Assembly (NCBI GenBank): GCA_022496185.1 | Contig: WTXG01000063.1 | Location: forward strand, 1-64,000 | Source: Multifurca ochricompacta | Taxonomy: Eukaryota; Basidiomycota; Agaricomycetes; Russulales; Russulaceae | Reading direction: 5' to 3' | DNA: 64,000 bases | Shown here: in pieces, positions 10,601 to 21,429 of the stretch | Numbering within the stretch: position 1 is the stretch's first letter | How the letters are laid out: every line of letters begins with the position of its first letter | The notes under the pieces: generated by a model | The model's database searches: none | What the model saw: only the letters and a program-made list of their open reading frames with translations | What the model was told of the DNA's origin: nothing | Position numbers and translations under genes: made by a program

Positions 10601-11169
10601 AGGACGTGTTTGCCTAGTACCCAATACAATTTGCCAAACTTCCATGCTTCTGCTATAATGTTATCGCCATATTTTATTGTTGCCTTCTTATTATCTAAGA
10701 ACACAGTTGCCCCTTTTTCTACTAGGGCACTGGCGGAGAGTATTTTATGTCCTCCAGGCATGTGGAGCACATTGCTCAATTCCAAGTCGAAACCTTGATC
10801 AGTCCTGATGATCACAGTCCCAACTCCACTTGTTTTGACTATGGAGTTGTCACCTAGTGATACTTCATGGGTACTGTTGACTTTATATGTATCGAAGTCT
10901 TCAAGGTTGGGACTGAAATGAGATGTTGCTCCACTATCAAGCATCCAATAATCTGAGTTGATATCCAGATTATAGGTGTGAACGTAAAGGCGAATTCGAG
11001 GTGCTTCTTGCACCTCCTCTATTTTGCCACTACCGTTAACTACAGTGGCTATAGTATGTACATTTTGGGCCTCAGCCCTCTTCTTGTTCCCTGCCTTGCC
11101 CTTCTTGGCATTCTCCAGGTCCTTCTTCTTCTTTGCGCAAGTGTTGGACTTGTGTCCAGGTTTTGGCAA
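7609..11169 (-). CDS. Copia B pol (zinc knuckle to RNase H), open frame
   Basis: An uninterrupted frame of 1,186 residues starts inside the Gag zinc knuckle (PGHKSNTC) and ends ...GFGLVLE. In order it has protease DSGATSHF; integrase finger (WHQRMGH, CYGC) with D-D-E residues (HSDLVGP, HTDRGGEY, GRAERFNR); reverse transcriptase with LYVDD; and RNase H (FADSSWGD, STTEAEYMS, HCDNKGA). The listed start is not a native start: in an intact element this frame would be fused to gag upstream, and one A appears lost in an A-run near 11160. This is the most intact pol in the window. Confidence 0.9.
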   Translation of the reverse strand: MPKPGHKSNTCAKKKKDLENAKKGKAGNKKRAEAQNVHTIATVVNGSGKIEEVQEAPRIRLYVHTYNLDINSDYWMLDSGATSHFSPNLEDFDTYKVNSTHEVSLGDNSIVKTSGVGTVIIRTDQGFDLELSNVLHMPGGHKILSASALVEKGATVFLDNKKATIKYGDNIIAEAWKFGKLYWVLGKHVLSSIHTSASASLEIWHQRMGHMSKEALKRYAPEAVKGLKINNSQVEDKPCYGCEMGKSHRLPFPPSSKRASAPLEILHSDLVGPLQCSSIQGNLYFATFLDDFSRYALIVPMKSKDLFTPVFNKLKTLLENKFNHKIKCLHTDRGGEYVNKVLKATLEDYGIEHKLTMLYSPQQNGRAERFNRTIMEKGTSMLHDAGLSLSFWECAVETACHIYNRTPIRSNKWKTPLELLVGNKPDVSYFKVFGCKAYYHVPEGKRHKLDPKAREAIFVGYEPTSKGYTLWDSRTRSLISSQDVTFDEKSFPSRSDKDNRAEKSIEQPSQGGSFTLPGGNIQSPPATATHVPEAPQHEEDLEEEQEDIVPPQLAPQPTTPTCNVDTTHPQTIYQTPPSQIMEPSSPPKRTKAIRKSQRIADRIPQPNFQRTSPRSERRDRAIQEDLDLDTARPNRNRHLNPRFYNEDNAEFVQGSSRLGQMDLLNAAGLPYRDPLTFKEAMESDNASDWLEACQYEIDTLEKLKVWRLEDLPEGRKAVKSKWVFKLKADGRFRARLVAKGFTQIEGVDFDETFSPVARFESLRLLLVLAALEDWEIHQMDVKSAFLHGDLDEEIYMEQPVGFVVAGQESKVCRLQKALYGLKQASRAWNLQFHAVLNELSFTWMYSDAGVYVYHHQEGDGSLFVILYVDDITILGSSTKKIQWLKDSLSSRYEMTDLGKIQSYLGVNITRDRPNKTLDIDQTAYVSSIVERFGMGDSNPVYTPLPSGVDVHLVKFEDQASTSEIKRYQQLMGSLLWVQIGSRPDISFAVACLSQFASNPSQQHMRLAKYVLAYLNATKDYKLRYSGGNGEVGLHGFADSSWGDQEDRHSTSGYVFFLANGAISWCSRKQKTVAQSTTEAEYMSLAEASNQAVWYRTFMQELGYEVSSPIQLHCDNKGAVDLALNPVTGRQSKHIPIKYHAIREYVESHQIELVRTPTGEMLADGLTKSLPRSSFDLMVTGFGLVLE

Positions 11170-11928
11170 TAGAAGCAGACCACCCCTTGTGAACTAGGGG
11201 CAGCAGTGGGAAGTGGTGATAAATTTTTTGGTTTGTTTGATTTGACAGGTGCTGCCTTAGACAGGACAGCACTACCACTTCCTGAGGGACCTGCCAGGCG
11301 ACTCTCCTCATTTAGGAACCTCTGCACAAGGTCCTGAGGAGAAAGTCACTCTGGGTCGCCAGAGGCCAGTATGGAACCGGCAATGGCACTGTAGGAGTCA
11401 GGGAGAGCTTTTAATAATATAAAGCTCATCTGGAGGTCGTTGACCTCCATCCCATTCTCCCTAAGGGTACTCCTGGCATCTAGAACCTTTTGTAATTGGG
11501 TTCTAAATGACTGTCCTTCATCAAGACAGAAGGACACCAGGGCAAGCCACAAATTATATGTGGCCATGCTACCTACAGAGCCATAAAGCCGCTCCAACTT
11601 ATTATACTTCTCACTAAGAGAAGGATAATTGGCATCAGAGGCTACTTGGGAGTAGACCTCTTGGGTAACGTTAGAAAGAGGAGCCCAATTAACATTTCCT
11701 CTTCTCCCATCCATTCCCTAAGGATGGGGTCAATTACTTCCTTCTGCATTTTCTCCTTCTCCTCCTTGTCCTCTGGGAGGAGGGGCATATCAGGGTAAGG
11801 TGTAAGAATGTGCCTTCTGAGCCCGTTCATCCTCAAAGGGCGTTGAAGTTGGCAGACCAAACCTGCCAGTTGGAGCCATCAAGGTGCTCCATCTTGGAGG
11901 AGGGAGGGAAGACAATTGAAGACGGCAT
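11049..11928 (-). pseudogene. Copia B gag, frameshifted
   Basis: The ATG at 11928 opens a Gag that begins like that of A (MPSSIVFPP). It is readable in pieces: 11860-11642, 11714-11346 and 11327-11049. The piece 11714-11346 matches the A Gag core (LYGSVGSMATYNLW, SYSAIAGSILASG). The third piece reaches the zinc knuckle CFYCQ and then leaves frame, whereas pol enters the same knuckle in frame. At least three disruptions separate start and pol, so no full Gag-Pol can be made. Confidence 0.85.
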
Positions 11929-12849
11929 TTGTGAGATGTTGTAAAAGTTCCTGGTTCCAAGGAGCAGTTAGAACCAGTGCCCAGGTCTCGCTTAAGAGTG
12001 CCACCCCATACTGTGGCGCTATGCTTCAGAACCTAGAAAGGTCCTGCCTCTGTTGTGTGACTTTCTAGGTATAGTAAAGCTGTCTAGCACAATCTTGTAA
12101 CTAGACATAAGCTCTGGTAGACTAGCCAGAGTGTCTAGTGTAACCAAGACTGGGAGTCATGTCATGGAGGAGCCAACCACAAGTTCCATTAGAGACAAAG
12201 GGGTATACCCTTCCTCTAATGCTGGTGGTGGAGTCCATGATTAAGCCCTAGATGATTGGGGCCATGACTTAGTAGATGACAAGTCTGTCTCTGGTAGGGC
12301 GTGGTTACCCTACAAAGGCAATGGATACTTATGCCCAGAGATGAAGACTATATCTACTATGTATAGACTATAGTAGTGCAGCCTACTTGTATCAGCCCAA
12401 GCGTCATGGGAGTGACTACCCATGCCTTGTTCTAGACCCTAAACTCCACATGCGGGTCGCTAAACCCAGCTTACAGACAGAGCCAAGCATTGACTGGACT
12501 TAAAGCCACAAGCTTCTGGCTATAGGCCTACTAAGACTACTATGGGACGAATACCCAGCTACAACTAAGAAATTACTAATACCTAGTGCGCACTCAAGGA
12601 GCTTAAGATGTTTCACCCGCTTAGGGTCCCTCATCATCTTTTGCAAGAACCCTGAAGGGCTAGCCAAACAGTTCAGGATGAGCAGTAAACTGCGTCATCC
12701 TGTGGGGTGTTAAGGTGCACAGACAGTAAATAAGAAAGCTCACAGGAAGAAGCTGGTGGGAAAGACTTTGAAGCTTTTGTGAGCTTGATGTGCGAGAGTG
12801 AGTTGGGCTGTAATGAACAAAAGGGAATTACAGATCAGTATGAGTGGCA
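11929..12849 (-). other. Leader of copia B with conserved hairpin
   Basis: There is no coding content. Diverged homology to the A leader is clear (for example the stretch around 12180-12260). The hairpin at 12674-12702 (CAGGATGA/TCATCCTG outer stem, GCAG/CTGC inner stem) pairs like the A hairpin with different bases. Confidence 0.6.
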
Positions 12850-12861
12850 GGGCCCATAACC
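12850..12861 (-). promoter_or_regulatory. Primer-binding site of copia B
   Basis: The minus strand reads GGTTATGGGCCC directly after the 5' LTR, the same initiator-tRNA anticodon-arm complement as in A, D and G. Confidence 0.8.
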
Positions 12862-13363
12862 TGTCAAACAATCATGCTGCTGGTTATACTGACTGTGGTT
12901 AGTAGCGGTTAGGCTAGAAAGACAAGTATACTTCAGAGGTTGAAGAAACTCTATACAACTATACTACTGACCTAGAAAGACAAGTATCTACAAGAGACGT
13001 TAGTCAAAGGAAAGTAAAGAGTATAGTAAGACTTACACTTCAGAGGTTGAAGAAACTCTGAAGTGGAAGAGACGAAACAGACACCCTTATATACCCATGA
13101 GGGCCAGGGGAAATGGTCTGTGTGCACTGGGAATAAGTCCACAAGTGCCGGACAATAAACAGAGAGGGATAAAGGCTATTGGCCAAAGAGATATCACATG
13201 CTTACTGCGCATTACTAAGTCCATCACTAATCAGCTGAGTAAGGTGAGAAAGAAATGTAATAAAGATAACATAAAAAGTCCAATACTCCGATATCTAATC
13301 TAATCTACAGCTGAAGCGAACTTTAGATGCCTGAAGCATCTCCAGACACGTCCTGTGTCAACA
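12862..13363 (-). repeat. 5' LTR of copia B with tandem unit
   Basis: 502 bp, TGTTGACACAGG...TTTGACA on the minus strand. The TATA box starts at 13093 (minus strand). Exon1 13059-13037, intron 13036-12988 (49 nt, GTAAGT, GACTAAC, TGTAG), exon2 12987-12972, spacer 12971-12953, then fused exon1 12952-12930 and exon2 12929-12914. The exons differ from those of A but are identical between the two copies here. Confidence 0.88.
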
Positions 13364-16300
13364 AGGATTGGGGACACAGTTACTTCCCCAGGAGAAAAAC
13401 ATTTGGAATATAGATGGGACAGCTAACAAAGCTGGGAAAATCATGCATTTCTGTGATTTGGAAGTACAGGTTGGAGAGTGGACTAAACAACTCTGTTTCC
13501 TCATCATGGACCTGGGAGACAAAGACATGCTCTTGGGATATCCATGGTTGGTGGCATTTGAACCAAAAAATAACTGGGCAGAAGCAACAATGAACAAGGA
13601 ATTCTATCTGGTCCTCATTATGTCTCTGGGATATGACTATGCTGCACAACACCCTTTGACCCATGCTATTGTCATGGGATTGGCTGTCACCTGGAGTGAT
13701 GTGGAACCTGTGGATCAGGTATACTGTTATGTTATGAAGGCATCAGAGCTGGCTCAGGCAGAGGCACAGAAGAACCCGGAAAAGACATTTGAGGAGGTGG
13801 TCCCTAAAGAATACCATCATCACTGGAAGGTGTTCTCAGAAGAAGAGTCACAATGTTTCCCTCCTTCCTGGCCCTGGGATCATGCCATCGATTTTGTTCC
13901 AGACACTCCATGATCTGTTGACTGTAAAATCTATCCACTGTCCCAACCAGAAAAAGAGGTGCTTTCCACCTTCTTAGAGGAACATTTGGTGAAAGGATAT
14001 ATACAACCCTCTAGTTCACCTTAAGCCTCACCCTTCTTCTTCATTAAGAAGAAGGACAGAAAGCTACGACTGGTACAGGATTACAGACGAATCAATGAAC
14101 TCATGGTGAAAAATAACTATCCACTCCCTCTGATTTTGGAAATCATTGATAAAATGCGCAACAAGGCCCTATTTTCAAAAATGGATGTCCGTTGGGGTTA
14201 CAACAATATCTGTATCCAGGAAGGCGACCAGCCCAAAGCTGCCTTTAAAACCAATCAAGGACTTTTTGAACCCAACATCATGTTCTTTGGCTTAACAAAC
14301 TCACCCACAACCTTTCAGTCAATGATGAACCACATTTTCTGAGATCTGATCCTTATGGAAGAAGTAGTCGTATACATGGACGACATCCTAGTGGCTACAA
14401 GAGACAACATTGATCACCACTGCACCCACGTCCATGAAGTACTTGACATCTTAGCAAAACACAACCTCTACTTGAAACCGGCCAAATGCTCCTTTGAACA
14501 GACCAGCATCGAATATTTAGGTGTCATCCTGGAAGGTGGTCAAGTACATATGGACCCTGTGAAGGTACAAGGCATTCGGGAATGGTCTACTCCTTGATGC
14601 ACCAAAGACGTCAGGTCATTCATTGGATTTTGCAATTTCTATCAACGATTCGTCAAAGGATTCTCTGCCATAGCTCAACCACTCAACGATCTACTGAAGA
14701 AAGACATGCCCTGGTGCTGGGATACATTGCAACAGAAGGCCTTCGACCAAATAAAAACGATCATTAGCTTGGAACCCATTCTTATCCAGCCAGACTTAGA
14801 AAAGCCATTTGAGCTTGAAGTCAATGCCCCTATGTATGCCAATGGGGCCATCCTTTCTCAACAAGACTACACTGGAATTCTCCATCCAGTGGCATTTTAT
14901 TCCGAGACCTTTTCTTCAGCAGAAAGAAATTACAACATATGGGATAGAGAACTATTGGCCATTGTGAAGGCACTGTGACATTGGTGACCCTATCTAGCTG
15001 GATCCCTGCATAAGACTATCATCTACACCAACCTCTCCAATCTCCTCTATTGGCGAGAACCCCATAAAATCAGCTGACGTGTTGCACAAGAAGTTCTGGA
15101 GCTTGAAGAGTACAATTTCACACTCAAACATCTCCCTGGGGCTCGCAATGCACAAGCAGACGCCTTGTCCAGACCAGCCAATAGTAATGAAGGGGAAGAC
15201 AACAATGACAACATTGTGGTATTGCCAGAAGACATCTTTGCAAAGTCGGCTGTTGTTAGTCTTCACAATATGGACCTGTGGGCCCAAGTAACACAAAACA
15301 TGAACCAGGAGCTATGCAAATCCTGGGTGGAACCACATAACATAAAAATGAAGAATGGGCTCTGGTGGAAGGACAACAATAGGCTGGTTGTCACTGGTGG
15401 CGACAACATTAAGAGGGGGGTGATTCATTTTCACCATGACCTTCCCTCTGCTGGACACCCTGGCATTGCCAATACTTATGCCCTTGCCAAATGAGACTAT
15501 TGGTGGCCAAATATGAAGAAGGATGTAGAAGCGTATGTCAAGGGATGCATGGAATGTCAGGCAAATAGAGTGAACACACACCCAAGACCACCAGCACTTT
15601 CACCCATTATGCCGATTGCAACTGCTTCTTTTCAGACCATTGCCATGGACTTCATTGTCAAACTACCACTGTCACAAGGATATGACTCCATACTCACTGT
15701 AACAGATCACGATTATTTGAAAGCTGCCCTCTTTATTCCCTGCAATGAGACGATATCAGCAGAAGGGGTTGCTAAACTGTACTTGGACCATGTATATCAG
15801 CACTATGGACTCCCACAGAAAATCATTTCTGACTGAGATCCACAATTCGCATCCATGTTTGCTCAAGCCCTTTGCAAATGCCTTGACATCCAGCAGAACA
15901 TTTCCACTGCATACCACCCTCAGATGGATGGACAGTTGGAACAAACAAATCAGTGGCTAGAACAATACCTTCGTTTCTGGTGCAATGAGAGGCAAGATGA
16001 CTGGGTGGAATGGCTGGCAACAGCTGAGTTTGCACACAACAGTTGGCCAAATGGGACAACCAAAACTTCCCCCTTCTCCCTTATTATGGGATGGAACCCC
16101 TGTACTACATGGACAGATAAGCCTACCAACGTACCATCAGTTACACAGCATATTGGCCAATGGGAAGAAGTACAAGAATCAGCCAATAGGAACCTATTGA
16201 AGGCACAAAAGACCCTGGCCGAGAAGCCCACAAGGTTTACGCCCTATCAGGTTGGAGATCAAGTCTGGTTAGAAGGATGTAACATTCATACTTCTCACCC

Positions 16301-16748
16301 AATGGCAAAACTCACTCCTAGATGCCATGGCCCATTCAAAATAGAACAGAAGCTGTCCAATGTGACGTACAAGCTGACATTGCTGCCCACGTGGAAAATC
16401 CATCCTGTCTTCCATGCCAACCTTCTAACACCGTACAAAGAAACTCCTATTCATGGACAGAACTTCCCAAGGCCTCCTCCAGAATTAGTTGACGGAGAAC
16501 TGGAATGGGAGGTAGAGCATATCGCTGATGCTAAATGGAAGGGACAAGGGCGCAACCAGAAGCTCCACTATCTAATCAAATGGAAGGGCTTCCCTGATGC
16601 CGATAATTTGTGGGAACCTGCTGAAGATGTCTTTGCACCCAGACTTATTGAAGACTTCTATAGACACCACCCTGAAGCAGGTAAAGAGCAGACCACGATA
16701 CGTTCACTTCGACATCCCCCTTCCCCAGCACAGCTTAGAACCAGCCCC
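13364..16748 (+). pseudogene. Gypsy C pol, nine stops and no frameshift
   Basis: One frame runs from the end of the protease (LPQEKNIWNIDG) through reverse transcriptase (FFIKKKD; VVYMDDILVAT at about 14367), RNase H (FELEVNA, WDRELLAIVKAL), integrase finger (HFHHDLPSAGHPG, CMECQ), the integrase core (AMDFIVKLP; the second D precedes a TGA at 15834) and a chromodomain (LEWEVEHI...LIKWKGFPDADNLWEP, near 16500-16625). Stops are TGA at 13911, 14340, 14595, 14976, 14985, 15075, 15492 and 15834, and TAA at 14022. Most TGAs replace codons that are CGA-like in H. The gene is dead by transitions, not indels. Confidence 0.9.
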
Positions 16749-16871
16749 ATGTCTCCCTCCAGCATCCACACTTCCGCTGCCATTGATGCCTTTCCTCTAC
16801 TTTCTCCTGCTCATCCTCCTTCTCGCCCATTATCTCCTATTGACTATGATGCAGCCGCCAAAGTGGCTGAA
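16749..16871 (+). pseudogene. Gypsy C ORF3, block 1
   Basis: ATG 16749 opens the ORF3 N-terminus (MSPSSIHTSAAIDAFPLL...SPIDYDAAAKVAE), which matches the same region of H (MSFVAANAAIDAF...SPIDYE). It is in the same frame as pol with no stop between them, unlike H. Gypsy E inserts after 16871; the block continues at 43157. Confidence 0.82.
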
Positions 16872-17445
16872 TGTTACATCCAGTGTGGGATGTTCCACAT
16901 GACTTGTGTGACAGCATATCATTCAGAATCGGATAAGAAACCAATGAGGCTTCTTGGAGTTATGAGGGACAAGTCAAAGTCAAAGGGGCTGTTCCCTAAG
17001 ACAATGTTGAGCAGAGAAGTGTCGAAAACACTGAGACGTTCGAGTCAGAGGTTCAAAGGAGGATGTCCAGAAGACAAGCACCAATGTATTCAATAAGTCA
17101 AGTCTGAGGTCTACAGTGTAGTTACAGCAGACTTATATATGTAATCTAGTGGGCATCTATAGATAAGGGTAACAGAGTCAGGTGGGCCTGAATATATGGA
17201 AGTGGAGGGCATAAAGCCTAGCTTCTGATAGGGAACTAAGTAAGTGTCTGGTTGTAAGATAAAGAGATAAGAAGATAAGTGTGATCATTGAGTCAATAAG
17301 TACAAAGTGAGTCACAGGGATGGGAGCAAGGCATGTGATGAGTCCCAGGATGGAGATGTAATCAAGAAGTGTAGCATAGGTGGTAAGGTGGGGTTATCAT
17401 TGGGAAGAGTGAAGAAAATGGGGTTGCTCAGCAGAGGTTGTAACA
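16872..17445 (-). repeat. 3' LTR of gypsy E
   Basis: 574 bp, minus strand, TGTTACAACC...TGTAACA, next to a purine tract (minus strand of 17446-17456). Compared with the 5' LTR the differences are largely C/T or G/A at old CpG sites. The R start contains AGACTTGACTT (rc of 17096-17106), which pairs with the element family's own primer-binding site. Confidence 0.9.
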
Positions 17446-17476
17446 TCACCCCCTCTTCTGGTTCTAGCAGACCCAG

Positions 17477-18648
17477 CTAGAAACGACTCGTACCATCATC
17501 ATCCTGCACCAGGTCCAAATAATTGTTGGCTACATTACAATCATCCATGGTGTAATTCTCCTTGTCCTCATCCTGGGGACATCTATGGGCATGGAGGAAC
17601 CTGTAAGGGCTGTGCTGACCACATGAGTGGCAGAGGTCATGGATGGGGCAATCGAGTTTGTGGTGTCCTGAATTGTGGCAGAGACATTTGCTGCACCACC
17701 CAGACAGATTGATAATGGTGGGAGCAATGCCTATACAGCGGAAGATACAGAATCAGCTCCAGTGTAAATTGCTGCGGCAATGGCAACACCACTTGCAATT
17801 GAGGGGACAGTTCCAGCTGATGTGGTACTTACTGTCACATCGCCAGCATGTCTCTCCGTGGGGGTTCTCATGCAACCGCAGCATCTCAAACCGATTTGGC
17901 AGCAACACTGGAGCGGCTCCCAAAGATTGTGGGGGGAGAGGTCGTGCATATGTGTCAGCATACCTCTCAGCAATGGTCTGATATGCATCCCCCTTCTCCA
18001 GCCTTTTCCAAATCTCCACCAATTCTTGCTCCACCTGGAACATCCCATTGGTCAGCCTCGTCATCATCTGTGCATGCTCTTTGTATTGTTTGTTGAGCAT
18101 CGTGCGCAGTGTCAGATTCTTCCGCAGTCTCATTACCTTGGCTTTGAGATGCAGAAGGTGCATGTCATTCAGCACTTCATCTATTGCGAAGGCTCAAGAG
18201 TTGTCAGCAGCTAAGTGTCCAAGCTGTTTGTCACTCATCATATGATGGAGGCGGCCTGTGTATCTCTCCTCCAAATAAACTGGTGCCCCATAAACGGGGC
18301 CATTCCCCCATTGGTGTAGAAAATGTACTTAGCTATGGCGACTTCTCCATCAGCCATGGTGATTTCAAGGGGGAAATACATGGAGGAGTTTGGGTTGTTG
18401 GCAAAGAATGGGAATTCTGGGACTTTGTTGTCCAACTCCATGCCCAATAAGTCATTTGGGTGGGGCTCTTCACAGTGGTCAAAGTCATCATTGGGATTGG
18501 GAGACTGGTTCTTGACTTGTGCTTCTGCAGCTTCATAGTCAATGGGGGAGGAGGGATGTGTGGAGGGATGAGTGGACAGGAAGTTCTCAATGACTACAAC
18601 TGAGGAGGTGAAGGTGTCGACAGTGGCATTGGCAGCAATGAAAGACAT
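17477..18648 (-). pseudogene. Gypsy E ORF3 (zinc-knuckle protein), broken
   Basis: ATG at 18648 gives MSFIAANATVDTF..., aligned to H ORF3. A deletion of more than 20 nt removes part of the GGMDVAGCMKKDG segment near 18300, and stops follow. Downstream pieces keep the helical part (AIDEVLNDMHL...) and the knuckle CWRCDSKYHISWNC followed by CCHCRSNLHWS. The end TTTCTAG (17477) matches that of H. The protein has no protease, RT or envelope features and probably binds nucleic acid (inference from knuckles). Confidence 0.82.
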
Positions 18649-18725
18649 AATCAAGTGTATGGTGTTAGAATGTTGCTGGGAAAGCATGTACTGGGGGTTC
18701 ATTTGGGATCTGGGAGTCGTTCCTT

Positions 18726-20925
18726 TTAATTGTCTCTGGGTGCTTGGGGATGTCGTAAATGGAACTCTTTGATGACAGCCAGAGTGAAGATATTTCCGAC
18801 TGGTTCCCACAAATTGTCAGAGTCTGGGAATCCCTTCCACTGAACTAGGTAGTGCAGTTTGCACCCTCAGCCTCTTTGCTCTGAGTCTAGAATGTGCTCC
18901 ACCTCCCACTCTGCTTCTCCATCGATAAGGTCAGGTGGGGGTCTTGGGAAGTTTTCCCCATGAATGGAGGTTTCCTTGTATGGGGTCAGAAGCTTGGCAT
19001 GGAAGACAGGATGGATCTTCCATTTCAGCGGCAGTTGCAGTTCATAGGATACATCTGACAGCTTCCTTTTGATCTGGAAGGGTCCGTGACATCGGGGCAC
19101 TAACTTGGCTGAGGGGTGTGATGTGTGAATGTTCCTTCCCTCAAGCCAGACCCAGTCATTGGCTTGATAAGGTGTGAACATGCTTGGCTGCACAGCTAGG
19201 AGTTGCTGTGCTTTTGCCAGGTTTTCATTGGCCAATTGTTGTAGGTCTTCCCATTGGTGTATTCATTGAGTTACCAAAGGGACATTAGTAGGCTTATCTG
19301 TCCATGTGGTGCATGGAGTCCAGCCCATGATAAGGGAAAAGGGGGTAGCTTTTGTCATCCCATTGGGCCATGAGTTGTGAGCAAACTCCGCGGTTGATAG
19401 CCACTCTGCCCAGTCATCTTGTCATCTGTTACACCAAAACCAAAGGTACTGTTCTAACCATTGGTTCATCCACTCAGACTGTCCATCCATCTGTGGGTGA
19501 TAAGCTGTGGAGATATTCTGTGTGATGTCTAATGTCTTGCATAGGGCTTTAGCAAATGCTGATGTGAATCAGGTATCTCAGTTGGATATAATTTTCTTGG
19601 GGAGTCTGTAGTGGCAGTATACATGGTTCAGGTATAGTCTTGCCACTCCTTCCACTGTGATAGTTTTGTTGCAGGGTATGAACAGGGCCACTTTGGAGCA
19701 ATCATGGTCCGTGATCGTGAGGATGGTGTCAAAGCCCTGTGACTCAGGAAGCTTGACAATGAAGTCCATGGTGATGGTCTGGAAAGGGGTTGATGCAATG
19801 GGAGTAATAGGGTGTATCGGTGGGATTTTTGGGTGTGTATTGACTTTGTTCACTTGACATGCTGTGCATCCTTGTACATAGTTTTTGACATCCTTCTTCA
19901 TATTGGGCCACCAATAGTCCTGTTTGGTGAGGGCATAAGTGTTGGCAATGCCAGGGTGGCCAGCAGAGGGGAGGTCATGGTGAAAATGGATCACCCCCCT
20001 CTTAATGTTGTCACCACTGGTGACAATGAGCCAATCTCCATCTTTCCACCAAAGGCCATTGACTTCTTTTAAGTTGTGTGCAGCGGCCCATGAACAACAT
20101 AATTTGTGATTCATGTTTTGTGAAACTTGTGCACATAGGTCCATGTCGTGGAGGCTGACTATGGCAGTCTTTGCAAACACTTCCTCTGGGAGGACAGTGA
20201 CGTTATTATTGTCGTCCTCTCCCATATGCATATCAGGTCTCCGTGACAGTGCATCCGCTCTGGCATTCTGGCTTCCTGCAATGTGTTTCAGGGTGAAGTT
20301 ATACTCTTCTAGCTCTAGGACTTCTTGTGCTATGCGTTGACTAATTTTGTGGGGCTCCTTCCAATATAATAGATTGGAATGATCAGTGTGAATGATGGTT
20401 TTATGGGGAGTCCCTGCTAGGTAGGGTCGCCAGTGCCGGAGTGCTTTAACTATGGCTAAGAGTTCCCTGTCCCAGATGTCATAGTTTTGTTCAGCCAGGG
20501 AGAAGGTTTCAGAGTAATATGCCACTGGATGGAGTATCTGTGCAACATCTCTTTGGTATAGTACCACTCCATTTGCAAAGTGAGAGGCATCCACTTCTAA
20601 TTCAAAGGGGTGACTCAGGTCTGGTTGAATGAGTACTGGCTCTGAGCCAATGAGGTCCCTAATCTGTTCGAAAGCCTGCTGCTGAGCTGTACTCCAATGC
20701 CACAGCACATCCTTTTTCAATAGATCATTCAATGGTCATGTGATGCCTGAGAATCCCCTGACAAAGCATCAGTAGAAGTTGCAAAATCCAATGAATGATT
20801 GGATGTCTTTGACACAAGTTGGTGTAGGCCATTCCTGGATTCCTTGTACCTTGACCGGATCCATATGCACTTGTCCTCCCTCTAGGATAACTCCTAGGTA
20901 TTCAACACTCTGTTGTTCAAAGGAG
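18726..20925 (-). pseudogene. Gypsy E pol, C-terminal block (RNase H, integrase, chromodomain)
   Basis: The longest open piece is 20732-19578 (384 residues): RNase H (FELEVDASHFANG, DRELLAIVKAL, HTDHSNLLYW), integrase finger (HFHHDLPSAGHPG, CTACQ) and core start (TMDFIVKLP). After stops, 19235-18867 continues the integrase C-terminus into the chromodomain (EAEWEVEHILDSE), ending with TAA at 18726. At 20925 copia D interrupts; the upstream part resumes at 27503. Confidence 0.85.
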
Positions 20926-21429
20926 TGTTGAACACAGAAGATGTTCAGTGATGCTTCAGGCATCAGGTGATTAGATTAGCTACTTTGTAGATTAGATTAG
21001 ATACCGGAGTTTCGGACTTTTACATTATCTTTATTACTTTCTTTCTCACATTCCGCAGTAGCTGACTGATACACCATGTAGCATGTGATTTCTGTAGTGG
21101 CCAATGGCCTTTCTCCCTCATGTTTGTTGTTTGGACTTTGTCCGGCACTTGTGGACTTATTCCCAGTGCACAGACCATCCCTTGGAAGTGTATATAAGGG
21201 TGTCTGTTTCGTCTCTTACACTTCAGAGTTTCTTCTACCTCTGAAGTGTAAGTCCCTTCTCTTACTTACTATCATACCTTGAGACTAACGCTCTTAGTAG
21301 TAAACTTTTCTCTGTCTAGGTCAGTAGTATAGTATAATAGAGTTTCTTCTACCTCTGAAGTTAAACTTTTCTCTGTCTAGCCTTACACGCTAACTACAGT
21401 CAGTATGCTGCGCACATGCCTGTTCTACA
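20926..21429 (+). repeat. 5' LTR of copia D with tandem unit
   Basis: TATA box starts at 21191. Exon1 21225-21247, intron 21248-21300 (53 nt, GTAAGT...GACTAAC...AGTAG), exon2 21301-21319, spacer 21320-21338, fused exon1 21339-21361 and exon2 21362-21380. The two copies match exactly, although both exons differ from those in A. CACTTCAGAG/CTCTGAAGTG (from 21219) spans the start of the unit. Confidence 0.9.

Larger units (their letters stand above)
7128..13363 (-). mobile_element. Copia element B, 3' LTR truncated
   Basis: A second copia family reads on the minus strand: 5' LTR 12862-13363, primer-binding site, leader, gag, pol, purine tract, and a partial 3' LTR. Its 5' LTR abuts gypsy C at 13364 (target bases aggat). 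The partner flank is missing because the 3' LTR stops at 7128 against element A. Element N at the right end of the window has the same kind of Gag. Confidence 0.92.

Noticed and set aside
16597..16902. ORF of 101 residues overlapping the C chromodomain
   Set aside because: A shadow frame; the chromodomain and ORF3 frame is the conserved one.
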